IMG/VR virus record: IMGVR_UViG_3300028388_002907
Coordinates: 1-59,348 of that record
Direction: 5' to 3' (one strand)
DNA from: a virus
Length of the DNA: 59,348 nucleotides
The notes under the pieces were generated by a model, which ran no database searches, was not told the DNA's origin, and worked only from the letters and a program-made list of their open reading frames with translations. Made by a program: the position numbers and the translations under genes. Positions 14,316 through 22,892 of this stretch are shown in pieces. Within the stretch, counting starts at the first letter, position 1, and each line of letters begins with the position of its first letter.

Positions 14316-16015
14316 AGATAAACATGAAGCATGTGAAATGGAAAAATCTTTTGTCATATGGAAACTACGTTTCGGGTGTTGACTTCGAAGAACCCGGAAA
14401 AACCCTTGTGATCGGCCATAACGGCGCAGGCAAATCAACCTTTCTGGACGCTATCTGTTTTGGCTTGTATGGTAAGCCGTTTCGCAAAATCACCAAAAAC
14501 CAGCTAGTGAATAGCATAAATGCCAAAGATGTTTGGGTAGAGGTCTCATTTTCGGTTGGGGCTAAAGAGTACAGGGTCGTCCGCCAGATCAAGCCAAACA
14601 AACTTGTTATTGAGGTTGATGGTGAACCTATGGATGAAGAATCGTCTTTGTCTTTGATGCAGGCTAGGCTAGACGAAATTTTGGGGATGGACCTAAAAAC
14701 CTTCAAGCAGGTGGTCGTCATGGGTAGCGCAAACTACATCCCGTTCATGGATTTGTCGCCCGCTGATAGACGACAGACCGTCGAAGATGTTCTTGACATT
14801 CACGTTTTTTCGAAGATGGCTTCGCTTCTGAAAGAGCGAATCAAAGAGAACAAAACCCGCATTTCGGATGTGGAAAAGGACATATCGGTGTGCGAATACA
14901 AAATCTCTAATGAGCGCGCACACCTAAAGGAATTGGAGTCTATGTCAAGAAAAACCCTTGATGGTTTTGACCAGAGACTCCGTGAATTGAAGACCAAGAT
15001 GGTCGAGAAACAGGGTGAAATCAAGCTGTCCAAAAGCGAGGTAGAACACCTATCAACCACATTCGAAGAAAAGAAGCGTGCCATGAGAAACAAGCCTTCT
15101 CTGCGCGAGGTCGATTTTGATACAAGGCGGCTTGAAAAGGAAAAATCGTTTTTAGAAACCAGTGATTCATGCGATTCTTGTGGTCAGCCTATCTCCGATA
15201 CGTTTAAGAGAGACCGCCTCATAGACATTGGGGTAAAACTCAGTGATCTTGAGCGCGAAAGAGAAAGACTCAAAATTGAAATTGAAGCAGCGGAACGCAT
15301 CGAGAGAAGTGTTGCAGAGGTTGAAAGAGAGAGAAGGGCGGCAGAAACCCTTTTGATGAAGCGCGAATCTGTGTTAGAAGCCATGAAAGACAGTGCAAAA
15401 GCCATTCTCCGAGAAAAAAAAGATGTAGAATCACGCAACCTTTCTATTGACAAGACAGCCCTGAATGGCTATATTCAGGAATTAAAAGAGAACGAATCAA
15501 GAAGGAACGATCTTCTGGATGAGCGGGATGTGCTGGACGCCGCGAACATGATGCTCAAGGACACGGGCATCAAGGCTTCGATCATATCAGCATATATCCC
15601 AAAAATGAATGAGTTTGTTAATCAGTACCTAGAAAGGCTTGGGCTATTCGTTGGTTTCGAGATTAACGAACAATTTGAGGAAACGATTAAGTCTAGACAC
15701 CGCGACCAATTCACATTCAACTCTTTTTCTGAGGGTGAGAAGCTGCGAATCAGTCTGGCCTTAATGTTCATGTGGCGGAAAATTTCTTCGCTGAGAAATT
15801 CGGTGACGACGAACATTTTGGTGATGGATGAAATTATGGACAAATCGTTGGACAACGAGGGGATCACCGAGTTTTTGGCTCTGATTGATGAATTGGACGA
15901 AGACAAGATCGTGGTAATCAGCCACAAAGGTGATAGTGTGGTGCAGCAATTTGATAACGTCTATGTTGCAAGGAAAGAAGGAAATTTTTCAGTAATGGAG
16001 AAAGATCATGAGTGA
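14312..16015 (+). CDS. 46: gp46 recombination ATPase subunit (Rad50/SbcC-like)
   Basis: An SMC-like ATPase of about 567 residues. Walker A is I-G-H-N-G-A-G-K-S-T near the N-terminus. Long coiled coils flank a zinc hook C-D-S-C-G-Q near the middle. The ABC signature F-S-E-G-E-K and Walker B I-L-V-M-D-E-I close the protein. TTG 14312 is taken as start: AGGGAG lies 8 nt upstream and it overlaps the gp47 stop (TTGA), giving M-K-I-N-M-K-H-V-K-W. An ATG at 14324 is the alternative. A longer in-frame start at 14267 would overlap gp47 by 49 nt and is unlikely. Confidence 0.93.
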   Translation: MKINMKHVKWKNLLSYGNYVSGVDFEEPGKTLVIGHNGAGKSTFLDAICFGLYGKPFRKITKNQLVNSINAKDVWVEVSFSVGAKEYRVVRQIKPNKLVIEVDGEPMDEESSLSLMQARLDEILGMDLKTFKQVVVMGSANYIPFMDLSPADRRQTVEDVLDIHVFSKMASLLKERIKENKTRISDVEKDISVCEYKISNERAHLKELESMSRKTLDGFDQRLRELKTKMVEKQGEIKLSKSEVEHLSTTFEEKKRAMRNKPSLREVDFDTRRLEKEKSFLETSDSCDSCGQPISDTFKRDRLIDIGVKLSDLERERERLKIEIEAAERIERSVAEVERERRAAETLLMKRESVLEAMKDSAKAILREKKDVESRNLSIDKTALNGYIQELKENESRRNDLLDERDVLDAANMMLKDTGIKASIISAYIPKMNEFVNQYLERLGLFVGFEINEQFEETIKSRHRDQFTFNSFSEGEKLRISLALMFMWRKISSLRNSVTTNILVMDEIMDKSLDNEGITEFLALIDELDEDKIVVISHKGDSVVQQFDNVYVARKEGNFSVMEKDHE

Positions 16016-16448
16016 AAAACAGGAATGGGCAAAATCGGCCACAGGTGGTATGCGAGAAGGAATCGGTGTTCCTTACTTTAGACAGGTTCCCCTTGAGGCA
16101 TTGGCCGCTGGCGCTGCTGCATTAGAATATGGTGCAGAAAAATACGAGAACCGCAATTGGGAAAAGGGCTTGCCTTGGCAACAAATGATTGATAGTCTGC
16201 AAAGACACGTTCACGATTTTGAGCGTGGTCGAAACTATGATGATGGTGAAAAGGGAAGTGGACTGCATCAAGTGTGTCTTATCATGGCTTCGGCAATGAT
16301 GCTTACGGCGTCCGTTATTCGAGAGATTGGGGAAGACGACAGGTTGCCTCCCGTAAATTATGATGCAATGACGGCCAAAGACACGGCCTATTGGATTCAA
16401 CGACAGCTTGAAGCCGCCCGACAATTTAATGAAGAAAGGAATCAATGA
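16008..16448 (+). CDS. dATP/dGTP pyrophosphohydrolase-like protein (DUF5664, MazG-like)
   Basis: A 146-residue helical protein. The pattern V-P-L-E-A-L-A-A-G-A-A-A-L-E-Y-G-A-E-K-Y followed by N-W-E-K-G and R-H-V-H-D-F-E-R-G, with D-G-E-K-G-S-G-L-H-Q, is the signature of DUF5664 proteins. These are related to all-alpha NTP pyrophosphohydrolases and annotated as dATP/dGTP diphosphohydrolases. Acidic side chains in these helices would bind magnesium. It probably hydrolyses purine dNTPs to monophosphates and shapes the nucleotide pool, perhaps with the dUTPase at 20131. ATG overlaps the gp46 stop (ATGAGTGA). Confidence 0.75.
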   Translation: MSEKQEWAKSATGGMREGIGVPYFRQVPLEALAAGAAALEYGAEKYENRNWEKGLPWQQMIDSLQRHVHDFERGRNYDDGEKGSGLHQVCLIMASAMMLTASVIREIGEDDRLPPVNYDAMTAKDTAYWIQRQLEAARQFNEERNQ

Positions 16449-16449
16449 T

Positions 16450-16785
16450 ATGAGAGAATTTAACATGACGACCCTACTAGAAAAAGATTACATCCGTATT
16501 CCATATATGATGGGCCAATTGAACACAATGAGAAAAAACAGTGACCAATACCATTCAATGAATGTTGGTGATATTGTTCATATGTCATATGTGGCAAACG
16601 ATACTGTTGTTGCCAAAGAGTCATTTCGTGTTAGTAGAATGATTATAGGCCCATTCAATACTATTGTTAGTGATTTTTGGGCCTATAATCATGCCCTAGT
16701 TGATTCAGAGAGCGAGATGTATGAAATCATGCGGAATTGCTATGGGGAAATTGATCCTAACGATAAATTTTTGGTGATCTACTAA
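16450..16785 (+). CDS. Hypothetical protein, possibly PUA/ASCH-like (111 aa)
   Basis: A 111-residue protein beginning M-R-E-F-N-M-T-T-L. The central M-N-V-G-D-I-V-H-M-S-Y-V and the following beta-strand (E-S-F-R-V-S-R-M-I-I-G-P) resemble the small beta-barrel of ASCH/PUA-like domains, which bind RNA or modified nucleotides. The similarity is loose and I give it as a possibility only. AAAGGA lies 9 nt before ATG 16450, and the stop overlaps the glycosyltransferase ATG by 1 nt. Confidence 0.55.
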   Translation: MREFNMTTLLEKDYIRIPYMMGQLNTMRKNSDQYHSMNVGDIVHMSYVANDTVVAKESFRVSRMIIGPFNTIVSDFWAYNHALVDSESEMYEIMRNCYGEIDPNDKFLVIY

Positions 16786-17597
16786 TGAATTACGCTCTGA
16801 AAAAATCAGACTTCAAGAACAAGTCAATATTCCTTACCACGCCCATGTACGGCGGAAATTGTCATGGGTTGTTCACAAAGGGTGTGGTTGGTCTATCCCG
16901 AGAATGCGAAAAATACAAGGTCGAAATGGACGAGTTTTTCATTTTCAACGAATCACTTGTGACGCGCGCACGCAACTACTGCGTTGACGAATTTCTCCGA
17001 AGCGATAAGACACATCTGGTATTCATTGATTCGGACATTGGCTTTAACCCCATAGATGTTTTGGGTCTTGTCAAGATTTGTGACTACGATTCTGGTTATG
17101 GTGTTGTATCTGCGCCATACCCCAAAAAAACGATTGCTTGGGAAAAGGTATATGCCGCTGCCAGCTTGGATTATGTCAAAGAAGACCCTAAAAAGCTTGT
17201 TTTGTTTGCCGGTGATTTTGTGGTTAACACCGATGAAAAGGCCGTGTCACTAAATAAGCCTCTTGAGGTTAGAAACGCCGGGACGGGTTTCATGGTAATT
17301 CATCGAAAGGTTTTTGAGCAGTACGCCGAAACATATCCAGAGTTGACATACAGGCCAGATCATGTTAGAATTAAAAACTTTAGCAGGGATCGTGAAATTG
17401 TCGCATACTTTGACACCATGATTGACCCCGAAAGCAAGAGATACCTGTCAGAAGACTATATGTTCTGTCAGAATGTCAGAAAGATGGGTCATAAAGTCTG
17501 GATGTGTCCTTGGGTGAATCTCTTTCACATAGGCTCATATCGTTTCACTGGATCAATGCCAACTCTACTTAAAACAGGACTTCCACTTACATATTGA
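16785..17597 (+). CDS. Glycosyltransferase, GT-A type
   Basis: A 270-residue protein with a GT-A nucleotide-sugar fold. F-I-F-N-E-S-L-V-T-R-A-R-N near 52-64 fits the N-terminal Rossmann-like half. D-S-D (82-84) in V-F-I-D-S-D-I-G-F is the DxD metal/UDP-sugar site, and a C-terminal acceptor domain contains S-E-D-Y-M-F-C. No signal peptide or membrane segment is visible, so it acts in the cytoplasm. Candidates for acceptor are phage DNA, virion proteins or host surface precursors; none is shown by the sequence. It lies directly before the clamp gene gp45. Confidence 0.75.
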   Translation: MNYALKKSDFKNKSIFLTTPMYGGNCHGLFTKGVVGLSRECEKYKVEMDEFFIFNESLVTRARNYCVDEFLRSDKTHLVFIDSDIGFNPIDVLGLVKICDYDSGYGVVSAPYPKKTIAWEKVYAAASLDYVKEDPKKLVLFAGDFVVNTDEKAVSLNKPLEVRNAGTGFMVIHRKVFEQYAETYPELTYRPDHVRIKNFSRDREIVAYFDTMIDPESKRYLSEDYMFCQNVRKMGHKVWMCPWVNLFHIGSYRFTGSMPTLLKTGLPLTY

Positions 17598-17604
17598 GGA
17601 CAGA

Positions 17605-18249
17605 ATGAAATTAAGCGAACGCACACTGGCTATACTTAAAAACTATAGCACCATTAACAACGGAATCCTTTTCAAGCCGGGAAATGAGATTCGCACAATA
17701 ACCCCCCAAAGCCAGCTTATGTCGGCGGCAAAGATTAGTGAAGAAATTCCTATCGAAGCCGGTTTGCACAATCTTTCGGCATTTTTGACGACACTCTCAC
17801 TTTTTGATGATCCTGACGTTGAATTTCTTGACTCCCATGTGGAAATCAAGGGCAGAAATTCAAGCGCCAAGATCGACTATTCATCGCCAGAGACTTTCGT
17901 ATCGGCACCATACGATAAGGAACCGCCTATGAATGATGAATTAGCAGAGTTTCAACTTGAAGCCGAAACTCTAAAATCTGTGTTGAAAGCGTGCGGCATT
18001 TTGAGCAAGGACTCAATCTCATTTGATGCGGACGGCACATCAATCTATGTATCAACACACGACGAAAATGGAGTCAACCGAAACCGATACCGCACAGAAT
18101 TAGGCAATACCGACAAAGAATTTTCGGTGGTATTATCGGTCGAAAACATGAAACTTCTACCCTCGATTTACAAAATTACCCTAACGCAGAAAATCCTACG
18201 ATTTGATGCGAACGGACTTCGCTACTGGATTCGAACACAAACAGGATGA
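17605..18249 (+). CDS. 45: Sliding clamp gp45
   Basis: A 214-residue protein matching T4-family gp45 in position and in segments such as M-K-L-S-E-R-T-L-A-I-L-K-N-Y and I-N-N-G-I-L-F-K-P-G. The T4 protein has 228 residues. Three copies form a ring that tethers the polymerase and, as a mobile enhancer, activates late transcription with gp55. A short GGACAGA precedes ATG 17605. It overlaps the clamp loader gene by 4 nt. Confidence 0.9.
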   Translation: MKLSERTLAILKNYSTINNGILFKPGNEIRTITPQSQLMSAAKISEEIPIEAGLHNLSAFLTTLSLFDDPDVEFLDSHVEIKGRNSSAKIDYSSPETFVSAPYDKEPPMNDELAEFQLEAETLKSVLKACGILSKDSISFDADGTSIYVSTHDENGVNRNRYRTELGNTDKEFSVVLSVENMKLLPSIYKITLTQKILRFDANGLRYWIRTQTG

Positions 18250-19205
18250 TTACCATGAAAGACTATGAAAAATTCGTATGGGCGGAAAAGTATCGTCCCA
18301 AAACACTATCGGATGTGGTACTGCCGAATAGGATTAAGGACAGTTTGTCACAGTCTGTTGAGGCAGGAGAAGTGCAAGACTCAATTTTCTACGGTCCTCC
18401 GGGTATCGGAAAAACGACTGCCGCCCGCGCATTGGTCAATGACCTTGGGGCCGAGTATCTGTTTATCGAAGCTTCGATGCGTGGCAATATCGACACTTTG
18501 CGAAACGACATTACAGAATTTGCGTCAACATCCTCGCTTGTGGATGGTCGCAAATATGTGATATTGGACGAAGCTGACTTTCTAAACCCTCAATCCACGC
18601 AGCCCGCGCTTCGAAACTTCATTGACAAGTACAGTGCCACCTGTGGTTTCATTCTGACAGCAAACTATCCAAATCGCATTTTGGATGCCGTAAAGTCTCG
18701 GTGCATTTCTGTTGATTTTTCCATTCGGAAGGACGAAAAGAAGGATATGGGGATTGGATTTCTCCGGTCCTTGGAGAGCATTTTGGAGAATGAGGACATT
18801 GAATATGATAGGAAGGTTTTGGGTAAGCTGATCCTGAAAAATTTCCCAGATTGGAGACAGACCCTAAACCAGCTACAGAAATATTCATCTGACTATGGGC
18901 GGATTGATGTTGGAATCCTATCAGCATCCTCGGGGCCGGTATTCGATGCTCTTTTTGAATATCTAAAGGACAAAAAATTTACTGACATGAGAAAATGGGT
19001 ATCGGAAAACATGGACATTCCGACAACAGAGTTCTATACCACTTTGTATCGCAACCTCGAAAAAAGAACACAGTCTCCTGTCAGTTATGCCGATGCAGTT
19101 GTAATTCTGGCAGAGTATCAGTATCAAGAATCAATGGTCGCCAATGCCGAGATTAACCGTGTGGCCGCATTGGCTGTACTAATGGCGGATGTTGAATGGT
19201 GTTAA
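18246..19205 (+). CDS. 44: Clamp loader large subunit gp44
   Basis: A 319-residue AAA+ ATPase identical in length to T4 gp44. Walker A is G-P-P-G-I-G-K-T-T (50-58), Walker B L-D-E-A-D (about 106-110), and sensor/arginine-finger motif K-S-R-C. Four copies with one gp62 open and load the gp45 ring. ATG 18246 overlaps the gp45 stop; a second ATG at 18255 follows an AGGATG with better spacing and may be the true start (M-K-D-Y-E-K-F). A tiny zinc-ribbon gene begins inside its last codons. Confidence 0.94.
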   Translation: MITMKDYEKFVWAEKYRPKTLSDVVLPNRIKDSLSQSVEAGEVQDSIFYGPPGIGKTTAARALVNDLGAEYLFIEASMRGNIDTLRNDITEFASTSSLVDGRKYVILDEADFLNPQSTQPALRNFIDKYSATCGFILTANYPNRILDAVKSRCISVDFSIRKDEKKDMGIGFLRSLESILENEDIEYDRKVLGKLILKNFPDWRQTLNQLQKYSSDYGRIDVGILSASSGPVFDALFEYLKDKKFTDMRKWVSENMDIPTTEFYTTLYRNLEKRTQSPVSYADAVVILAEYQYQESMVANAEINRVAALAVLMADVEWC

Positions 19206-19369
19206 ACAAAATTCTGGGTAAAGAGGCGAAAAAAGCGTCTTGTTTTGTCTGCGGGAAAGAGGACGACAAGGTTAGCATGTTTGAAGTGTTTTTTACCAGC
19301 GATCCGAGTCCAAGCTATATGTGTGATGAATGTGAGAAAAATTTGGGGGGTGATTATGAGTCCGTTTGA
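19196..19369 (+). CDS. Small zinc-ribbon protein between gp44 and gp62 (57 aa)
   Basis: An open frame of 57 codons (ATG 19196, alternative GTG 19199) overlapping the gp44 end by 10 nt and the gp62 start by 14 nt. It contains C-F-V-C near residues 16-19 and C-D-E-C at 43-46, a classic two-knuckle zinc ribbon, with a beta-rich stretch between. No function is assignable. The four well-placed cysteines and the tight overlaps make a chance frame unlikely. Confidence 0.65.
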   Translation: MVLNKILGKEAKKASCFVCGKEDDKVSMFEVFFTSDPSPSYMCDECEKNLGGDYESV

Positions 19370-19739
19370 GTTTGTCAAGAGTATCAACAAGGGGGATTGC
19401 GATCTTTCTGACAGGGTTAGCGAGGGGTACGTTCCTTACATCGTGAACACATCGTTGTCGTATTTTCCTGACACGCTCATTTTAGCCAACCAAATGAACA
19501 GATTTCATTTTTTGCCAAATGACGTGCAGTACAAGTATTTCATAAATACTGTCAGACCTAGAAACCGCTATTCACCTTGGAACAAAAAGGACGAAAAACG
19601 CGAAAAGCGGGTCAATGCAGTATGCGAGATATATGGGTGTAATCGTTCTGTTGCTAGGACGTACATGACACTCATTCCAGAAGAAGCATTAGAAAAAATA
19701 GAAAAAGATTACAACAAAATGACGGAGAACAGACAATGA
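19356..19739 (+). CDS. 62: Clamp loader small subunit gp62
   Basis: A 127-residue protein starting M-S-P-F-E-F-V-K-S-I-N, in the conserved gp45-gp44-gp62-regA order. R-P-R-N-R-Y-S-P-W near the middle is typical of T4-family gp62. It is shorter than T4 gp62 (187 aa), as in many marine relatives. ATG 19356 is chosen because the longer frame runs back through the zinc-ribbon gene, and GGGGGGTG lies just upstream of this ATG. It shares ATGA with regA. Confidence 0.83.
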   Translation: MSPFEFVKSINKGDCDLSDRVSEGYVPYIVNTSLSYFPDTLILANQMNRFHFLPNDVQYKYFINTVRPRNRYSPWNKKDEKREKRVNAVCEIYGCNRSVARTYMTLIPEEALEKIEKDYNKMTENRQ

Positions 19740-20134
19740 CGAATATTTTTGATGGGTACGGTATTGAGATTGAGCCATTAGACGATGAGGGGTTCCTGAA
19801 AGTACGCGAGACCTTGACTAGAATTGGTATTGCATCAAATACTAAAAAAGAGTTGTACCAATCATGCCACATTCTACACAAAAGAGGGCGGTACGTCATA
19901 ATTCATTTCAAAGAGTTGTTTGCCCTAGATGGTAAACGGGATACGGTTGATCTGGATGATATTCAGAGACGTAACCTAATCACAAAACTTCTTGTTGAAT
20001 GGAACATGATACACACCATTGATGATTCCTATCTGGACAATCTGCCGGAAAATTCATCACTAAAAGTCCTTCCCTACAAAGAAAAGGCCGAATGGACCCT
20101 TTTGCCGAAATACAACATTGGAGCAAAAAAATGA
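19736..20134 (+). CDS. regA: RegA translational repressor
   Basis: A 132-residue protein strongly similar to T4 RegA: G-F-L-K-V-R-E-T-L-T-R-I-G-I-A near the start, L-Y-Q-S-C-H-I-L-H-K-R-G, I-I-H-F-K-E, and a C-terminal P-K-Y-N-I-G. RegA binds ribosome-binding regions of early mRNAs, including those of clamp loader genes and its own, and blocks translation. Its location directly after gp62 is as in T4. Its stop overlaps the dUTPase ATG. Confidence 0.94.
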   Translation: MTNIFDGYGIEIEPLDDEGFLKVRETLTRIGIASNTKKELYQSCHILHKRGRYVIIHFKELFALDGKRDTVDLDDIQRRNLITKLLVEWNMIHTIDDSYLDNLPENSSLKVLPYKEKAEWTLLPKYNIGAKK

Positions 20135-20619
20135 ATGTGAGATACTACAAAATTTACCCTCATGCGCACGACCCCGTTTTGTCAACCGAAGGATCGGCGT
20201 GCTTTGATTTGAAAGCATCAATCACCGATGATAGCATCAAGCTTAATGGTGGTAGAGATTGGAGAACACCTGTCGATGGTATCTTTGAATTGTATCCGGG
20301 CGAAGTTGCTTTGATCCCGACAGGTCTTGTCTTTGACTTGTATGAAGGCACGTCTATGAGGATTCATTCAAGGTCCGGCCTGTCATGGAAACATGGTGTC
20401 GTACTCAAAAATCAAGAGGGCATCATTGATTCTGATTATGTTGAAGAAGTGTTTTTGATGCTGCAAAACTCGTATCCTTATACATACGTTGTCAAGGACG
20501 GCGACAAGATTGCCCAAGCGGAAATTGTCAAAAGTCCAAATCACACCCTTTTACAGATTAACTCTCGGCCTGATAGAAAGACCAGTCGAAACGGAGGGTT
20601 TGGTAGTACCGGAAAATAA
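20131..20619 (+). CDS. dut: dUTPase (dUTP diphosphatase)
   Basis: A 162-residue trimeric-type dUTPase converting dUTP to dUMP and pyrophosphate. Motif 1 is A-C-F-D-L, motif 2 H-S-R-S-G-L-S, motif 3 G-I-I-D-S-D-Y, motif 4 G-D-K-I-A-Q-A, motif 5 R-N-G-G-F-G-S-T-G. All five motifs are present; motif 1 has Cys where Gly is usual. Motif 3 Asp carries the catalytic water. ATG 20131 overlaps regA (ATGA). It ends the rightward block, 4 nt before the hairpin terminator. Confidence 0.93.
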   Translation: MNVRYYKIYPHAHDPVLSTEGSACFDLKASITDDSIKLNGGRDWRTPVDGIFELYPGEVALIPTGLVFDLYEGTSMRIHSRSGLSWKHGVVLKNQEGIIDSDYVEEVFLMLQNSYPYTYVVKDGDKIAQAEIVKSPNHTLLQINSRPDRKTSRNGGFGSTGK

Positions 20620-20623
20620 AAAA

Positions 20624-20641
20624 GGGGGCCGTTTGGCCCCC
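20624..20641. terminator. Bidirectional terminator between dut and gp23
   Basis: GGGGGCC (20624-20630), loop GTTT, GGCCCCC (20635-20641). On the minus strand the stem is followed by TTTTTT-A-TTTT, a strong intrinsic terminator for gp23 transcripts. In the plus direction TTAGTCTTTT follows, giving a weaker terminator for the dut operon. It lies exactly between the convergent gene blocks. Confidence 0.88.
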
Positions 20642-20682
20642 TTAGTCTTTTGATCGGTTAACCCGACTCTCTACTTATCAGA

Positions 20683-22020
20683 TTACATCAAGTTGTTGAT
20701 AAGTGTGCGGCGGTAGTACACGTTGGTATTCGTGTCCAGACCGTCAGAACGTGTCCATCCGCTTACGGAGGTAGCGCCCTGACCGAATGGGTTGGCAATC
20801 ATACCATAACGTGTCTTGAAGCCGATCTTCGGGTTGAAGGTGTTTTCGCCCTGTGCGGTATACATTTCAACCGGGATATACGGGCAGTAGAAAACACCAG
20901 CGTCGAAGCTGTGAGACCCCTTATATCCAACGACCATGTAGTTACCACCAGCATACGGGTCAACGAAAACCTTCATGCGGTTTGCGAGCATACCAGCATA
21001 TGTGGAAGCGTTGTCGTCGGGGTTTAGCTGGCTCTTTGCATAAGCTGTTGACGGGTTCAACAGGCCAACCATTTCCAGAGCGGATGCAACGTCAGACGAA
21101 CAGATCACGATGTTACCCTTGCCCCTACGAGTCTGACGACCAATGGCGTTTGCTTCACGCTCGACTTGGAAGATCAGACCCTTGAATCTTTCTTCCATGT
21201 GACGACCGTTTGAGTCAACGTCTAGGTCGAATGTGCCCGGAGTTGCGGTCCCTACCTGAGAACCTTCCTTGGCAACACGGTAAAGCGTTCTGACCAATTC
21301 ACGGTTGATTTCGGCAAGCAATTCGGTTGTCATCACGTCAACCAAAATGTTGTGGGCGTCAAGACCGTGGACTCTGCGCAGGTCTTGTGCAAACTCGCGA
21401 GAGTATTCTGCCTTGAGTGCGCGACCATCTGCGGTAACAGTCGCCGTTTCGCAGGTGACGGCCATTTCACCAAATTCTCTGTCGCCAGCGGCACCATGGC
21501 CAAGACGCTCAAGAGTTTCGGTGTCCATGCCTGTGCCGGTGTCAAAAATGCTGGTGTTTCCAACATCAAGGCCAGTAGTACCAACATGAGCGGTGTTCGA
21601 GTCACCGGAAAACGCGGTGTTTGCCTCGTTGTAACCAGCTTCCGCACCATCCTGTGCAGCGTAGCGCGAACGCATAGCAAAGATCGTTCCGGTTGGTCCG
21701 CTCATTGCCTGCACACCTGCCACGTCATAGTGCATAAGATTCGGGGCAGCACGACGAACAAGGTTAATCAGGATCGGGTCATATCCGGCGACCGGCCCAC
21801 CTGCGGTTGCAGAAGCACCAAAACCACCTGTTCCTGCTGAGTTGGTTGGACCAGCTTCAACCAGAGGCTTCGGAGGTGAAATTTCACCGGCATGAATAGC
21901 TTGCTCGGTGTTTTCCAAAAGAGCGGCGACAACGCCTTTTTTCTCTCTTGATTCGATTGGCGGAAGCGAATCATGCTCTAGGATCGGCTTCCACTTTTCT
22001 TGCATTTCTGTGATATTCAT
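20683..22020 (-). CDS. 23: Major capsid protein gp23
   Basis: A 445-residue precursor of the HK97-fold hexamer protein. The N-terminal propeptide (about 57 residues with several Glu) ends at a likely gp21 cleavage site, P-L-V-E then A-G-P-T. Typical gp23 segments follow: L-V-R-R-A-A-P-N-L, D-V-A-G-V-Q-A-M-S-G-P-T-G, and near the C-terminus P-K-I-G-F-K-T-R-Y-G. It is shorter than T4 gp23 (521 aa), as in marine T4-like phages. AGGAG lies before ATG 22020 and a CATAAATA late promoter at 22049. No separate gp24 vertex gene is seen here. Confidence 0.96.
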   Translation of the reverse strand: MNITEMQEKWKPILEHDSLPPIESREKKGVVAALLENTEQAIHAGEISPPKPLVEAGPTNSAGTGGFGASATAGGPVAGYDPILINLVRRAAPNLMHYDVAGVQAMSGPTGTIFAMRSRYAAQDGAEAGYNEANTAFSGDSNTAHVGTTGLDVGNTSIFDTGTGMDTETLERLGHGAAGDREFGEMAVTCETATVTADGRALKAEYSREFAQDLRRVHGLDAHNILVDVMTTELLAEINRELVRTLYRVAKEGSQVGTATPGTFDLDVDSNGRHMEERFKGLIFQVEREANAIGRQTRRGKGNIVICSSDVASALEMVGLLNPSTAYAKSQLNPDDNASTYAGMLANRMKVFVDPYAGGNYMVVGYKGSHSFDAGVFYCPYIPVEMYTAQGENTFNPKIGFKTRYGMIANPFGQGATSVSGWTRSDGLDTNTNVYYRRTLINNLM

Positions 22021-22048
22021 TTGTTTTTCTCCTTTAGAGTATCGCTCT

Positions 22049-22056
22049 TATTTATG
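22049..22056 (-). promoter_or_regulatory. Late promoter upstream of gp23 (CATAAATA)
   Basis: The minus strand reads CATAAATAAGAGC, 28 nt before the gp23 ATG and just after the gp22 stop. It is a near-exact match to the T4 late consensus TATAAATA. Confidence 0.75.
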
Positions 22057-22059
22057 GAA

Positions 22060-22863
22060 TTAGTTTTTTAGGGAATTAGCCAAAGCTTCCGCATAAAATT
22101 TCATTCGGTCATGACCAGAAGAATCTTTGTCATCTGTGGTTTCGGCATCAAAAACTTCTTCCAGCATATCCCTGTTCGGGCTTTTTGGAGTGCTGCCCCC
22201 AAAGACATTCTCACGCAAAGACGTGATTTTTTCAACAAAATCATCATAAGTCTCGAATGAGATACCTTCCGCCATCACTTCAAGACGATCTTTATCGACC
22301 ATAGTCATACCCTCAGTCGCTTCTTTCAAAGCTAGAGTGCGGTTCAATTCCTCATTGATTGCATTTGCCTCAGAAAGTCTTTCGATTGCACGAGCGTATT
22401 TGTCTTCAATGTAGGCAACTCTATTTTCAGATTCTTCAACAACTTCAATATCAGATTCGTCCACGACAATATTGTGTTCTGAAAGAGTATCGCTCAATGA
22501 AGCGATAAGAGATTCGGCCACCTCAACCTTGATCGCGGACTCGATTTCGATCTTGTTTTCTTCTTTCCAATTTTCGACCACCATACTCAGGTATGACGAA
22601 AGTTTTTCGATAAGTTCTTCTGCCATGACCTCGACTTCTTCTGACAATGCATTGTCAAATGATTCTTGGTATTCTTGACGAATTTCATTTTCCTTTTCGG
22701 CAACCAAACCTTCGACCAGAGTAACGACATTGTTTTTGAAGTCCTCGGTTAGATCGACACCATCAAAAATAGTGGAAAAAGATTCAGACAGATCATCGTC
22801 TTCATTTTCCATTTCGTCGTTTTCGGTTTCTTTTTTTGTCTTGTCCAATTCTTTATCTGACAT
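22060..22863 (-). CDS. 22: Prohead scaffold core protein gp22
   Basis: A 267-residue, highly acidic, helical protein with long Glu/Lys-rich coiled-coil stretches, as expected for the internal scaffold around which the prohead forms. It is later degraded by gp21. Position between gp21 and gp23 is diagnostic. ATG 22863 (M-S-D-K-E-L) is preferred to the ATG two codons upstream because GGGGA then lies 7 nt away. Confidence 0.9.
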   Translation of the reverse strand: MSDKELDKTKKETENDEMENEDDDLSESFSTIFDGVDLTEDFKNNVVTLVEGLVAEKENEIRQEYQESFDNALSEEVEVMAEELIEKLSSYLSMVVENWKEENKIEIESAIKVEVAESLIASLSDTLSEHNIVVDESDIEVVEESENRVAYIEDKYARAIERLSEANAINEELNRTLALKEATEGMTMVDKDRLEVMAEGISFETYDDFVEKITSLRENVFGGSTPKSPNRDMLEEVFDAETTDDKDSSGHDRMKFYAEALANSLKN

Positions 22864-22892
22864 GACCATTTCCCCTTCTATTAGCTTCGATG

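Noticed and set aside
14365-15453. Minus-strand open frames opposite gp46
   Set aside because: Serine-rich frames opposite a Glu/Arg-rich coiled-coil gene are a usual artefact of antisense reading.
21305-21840. Open frames on the plus strand opposite gp23
   Set aside because: gp23 is certain on the minus strand; the opposite frames overlap each other and show no protein-like pattern.
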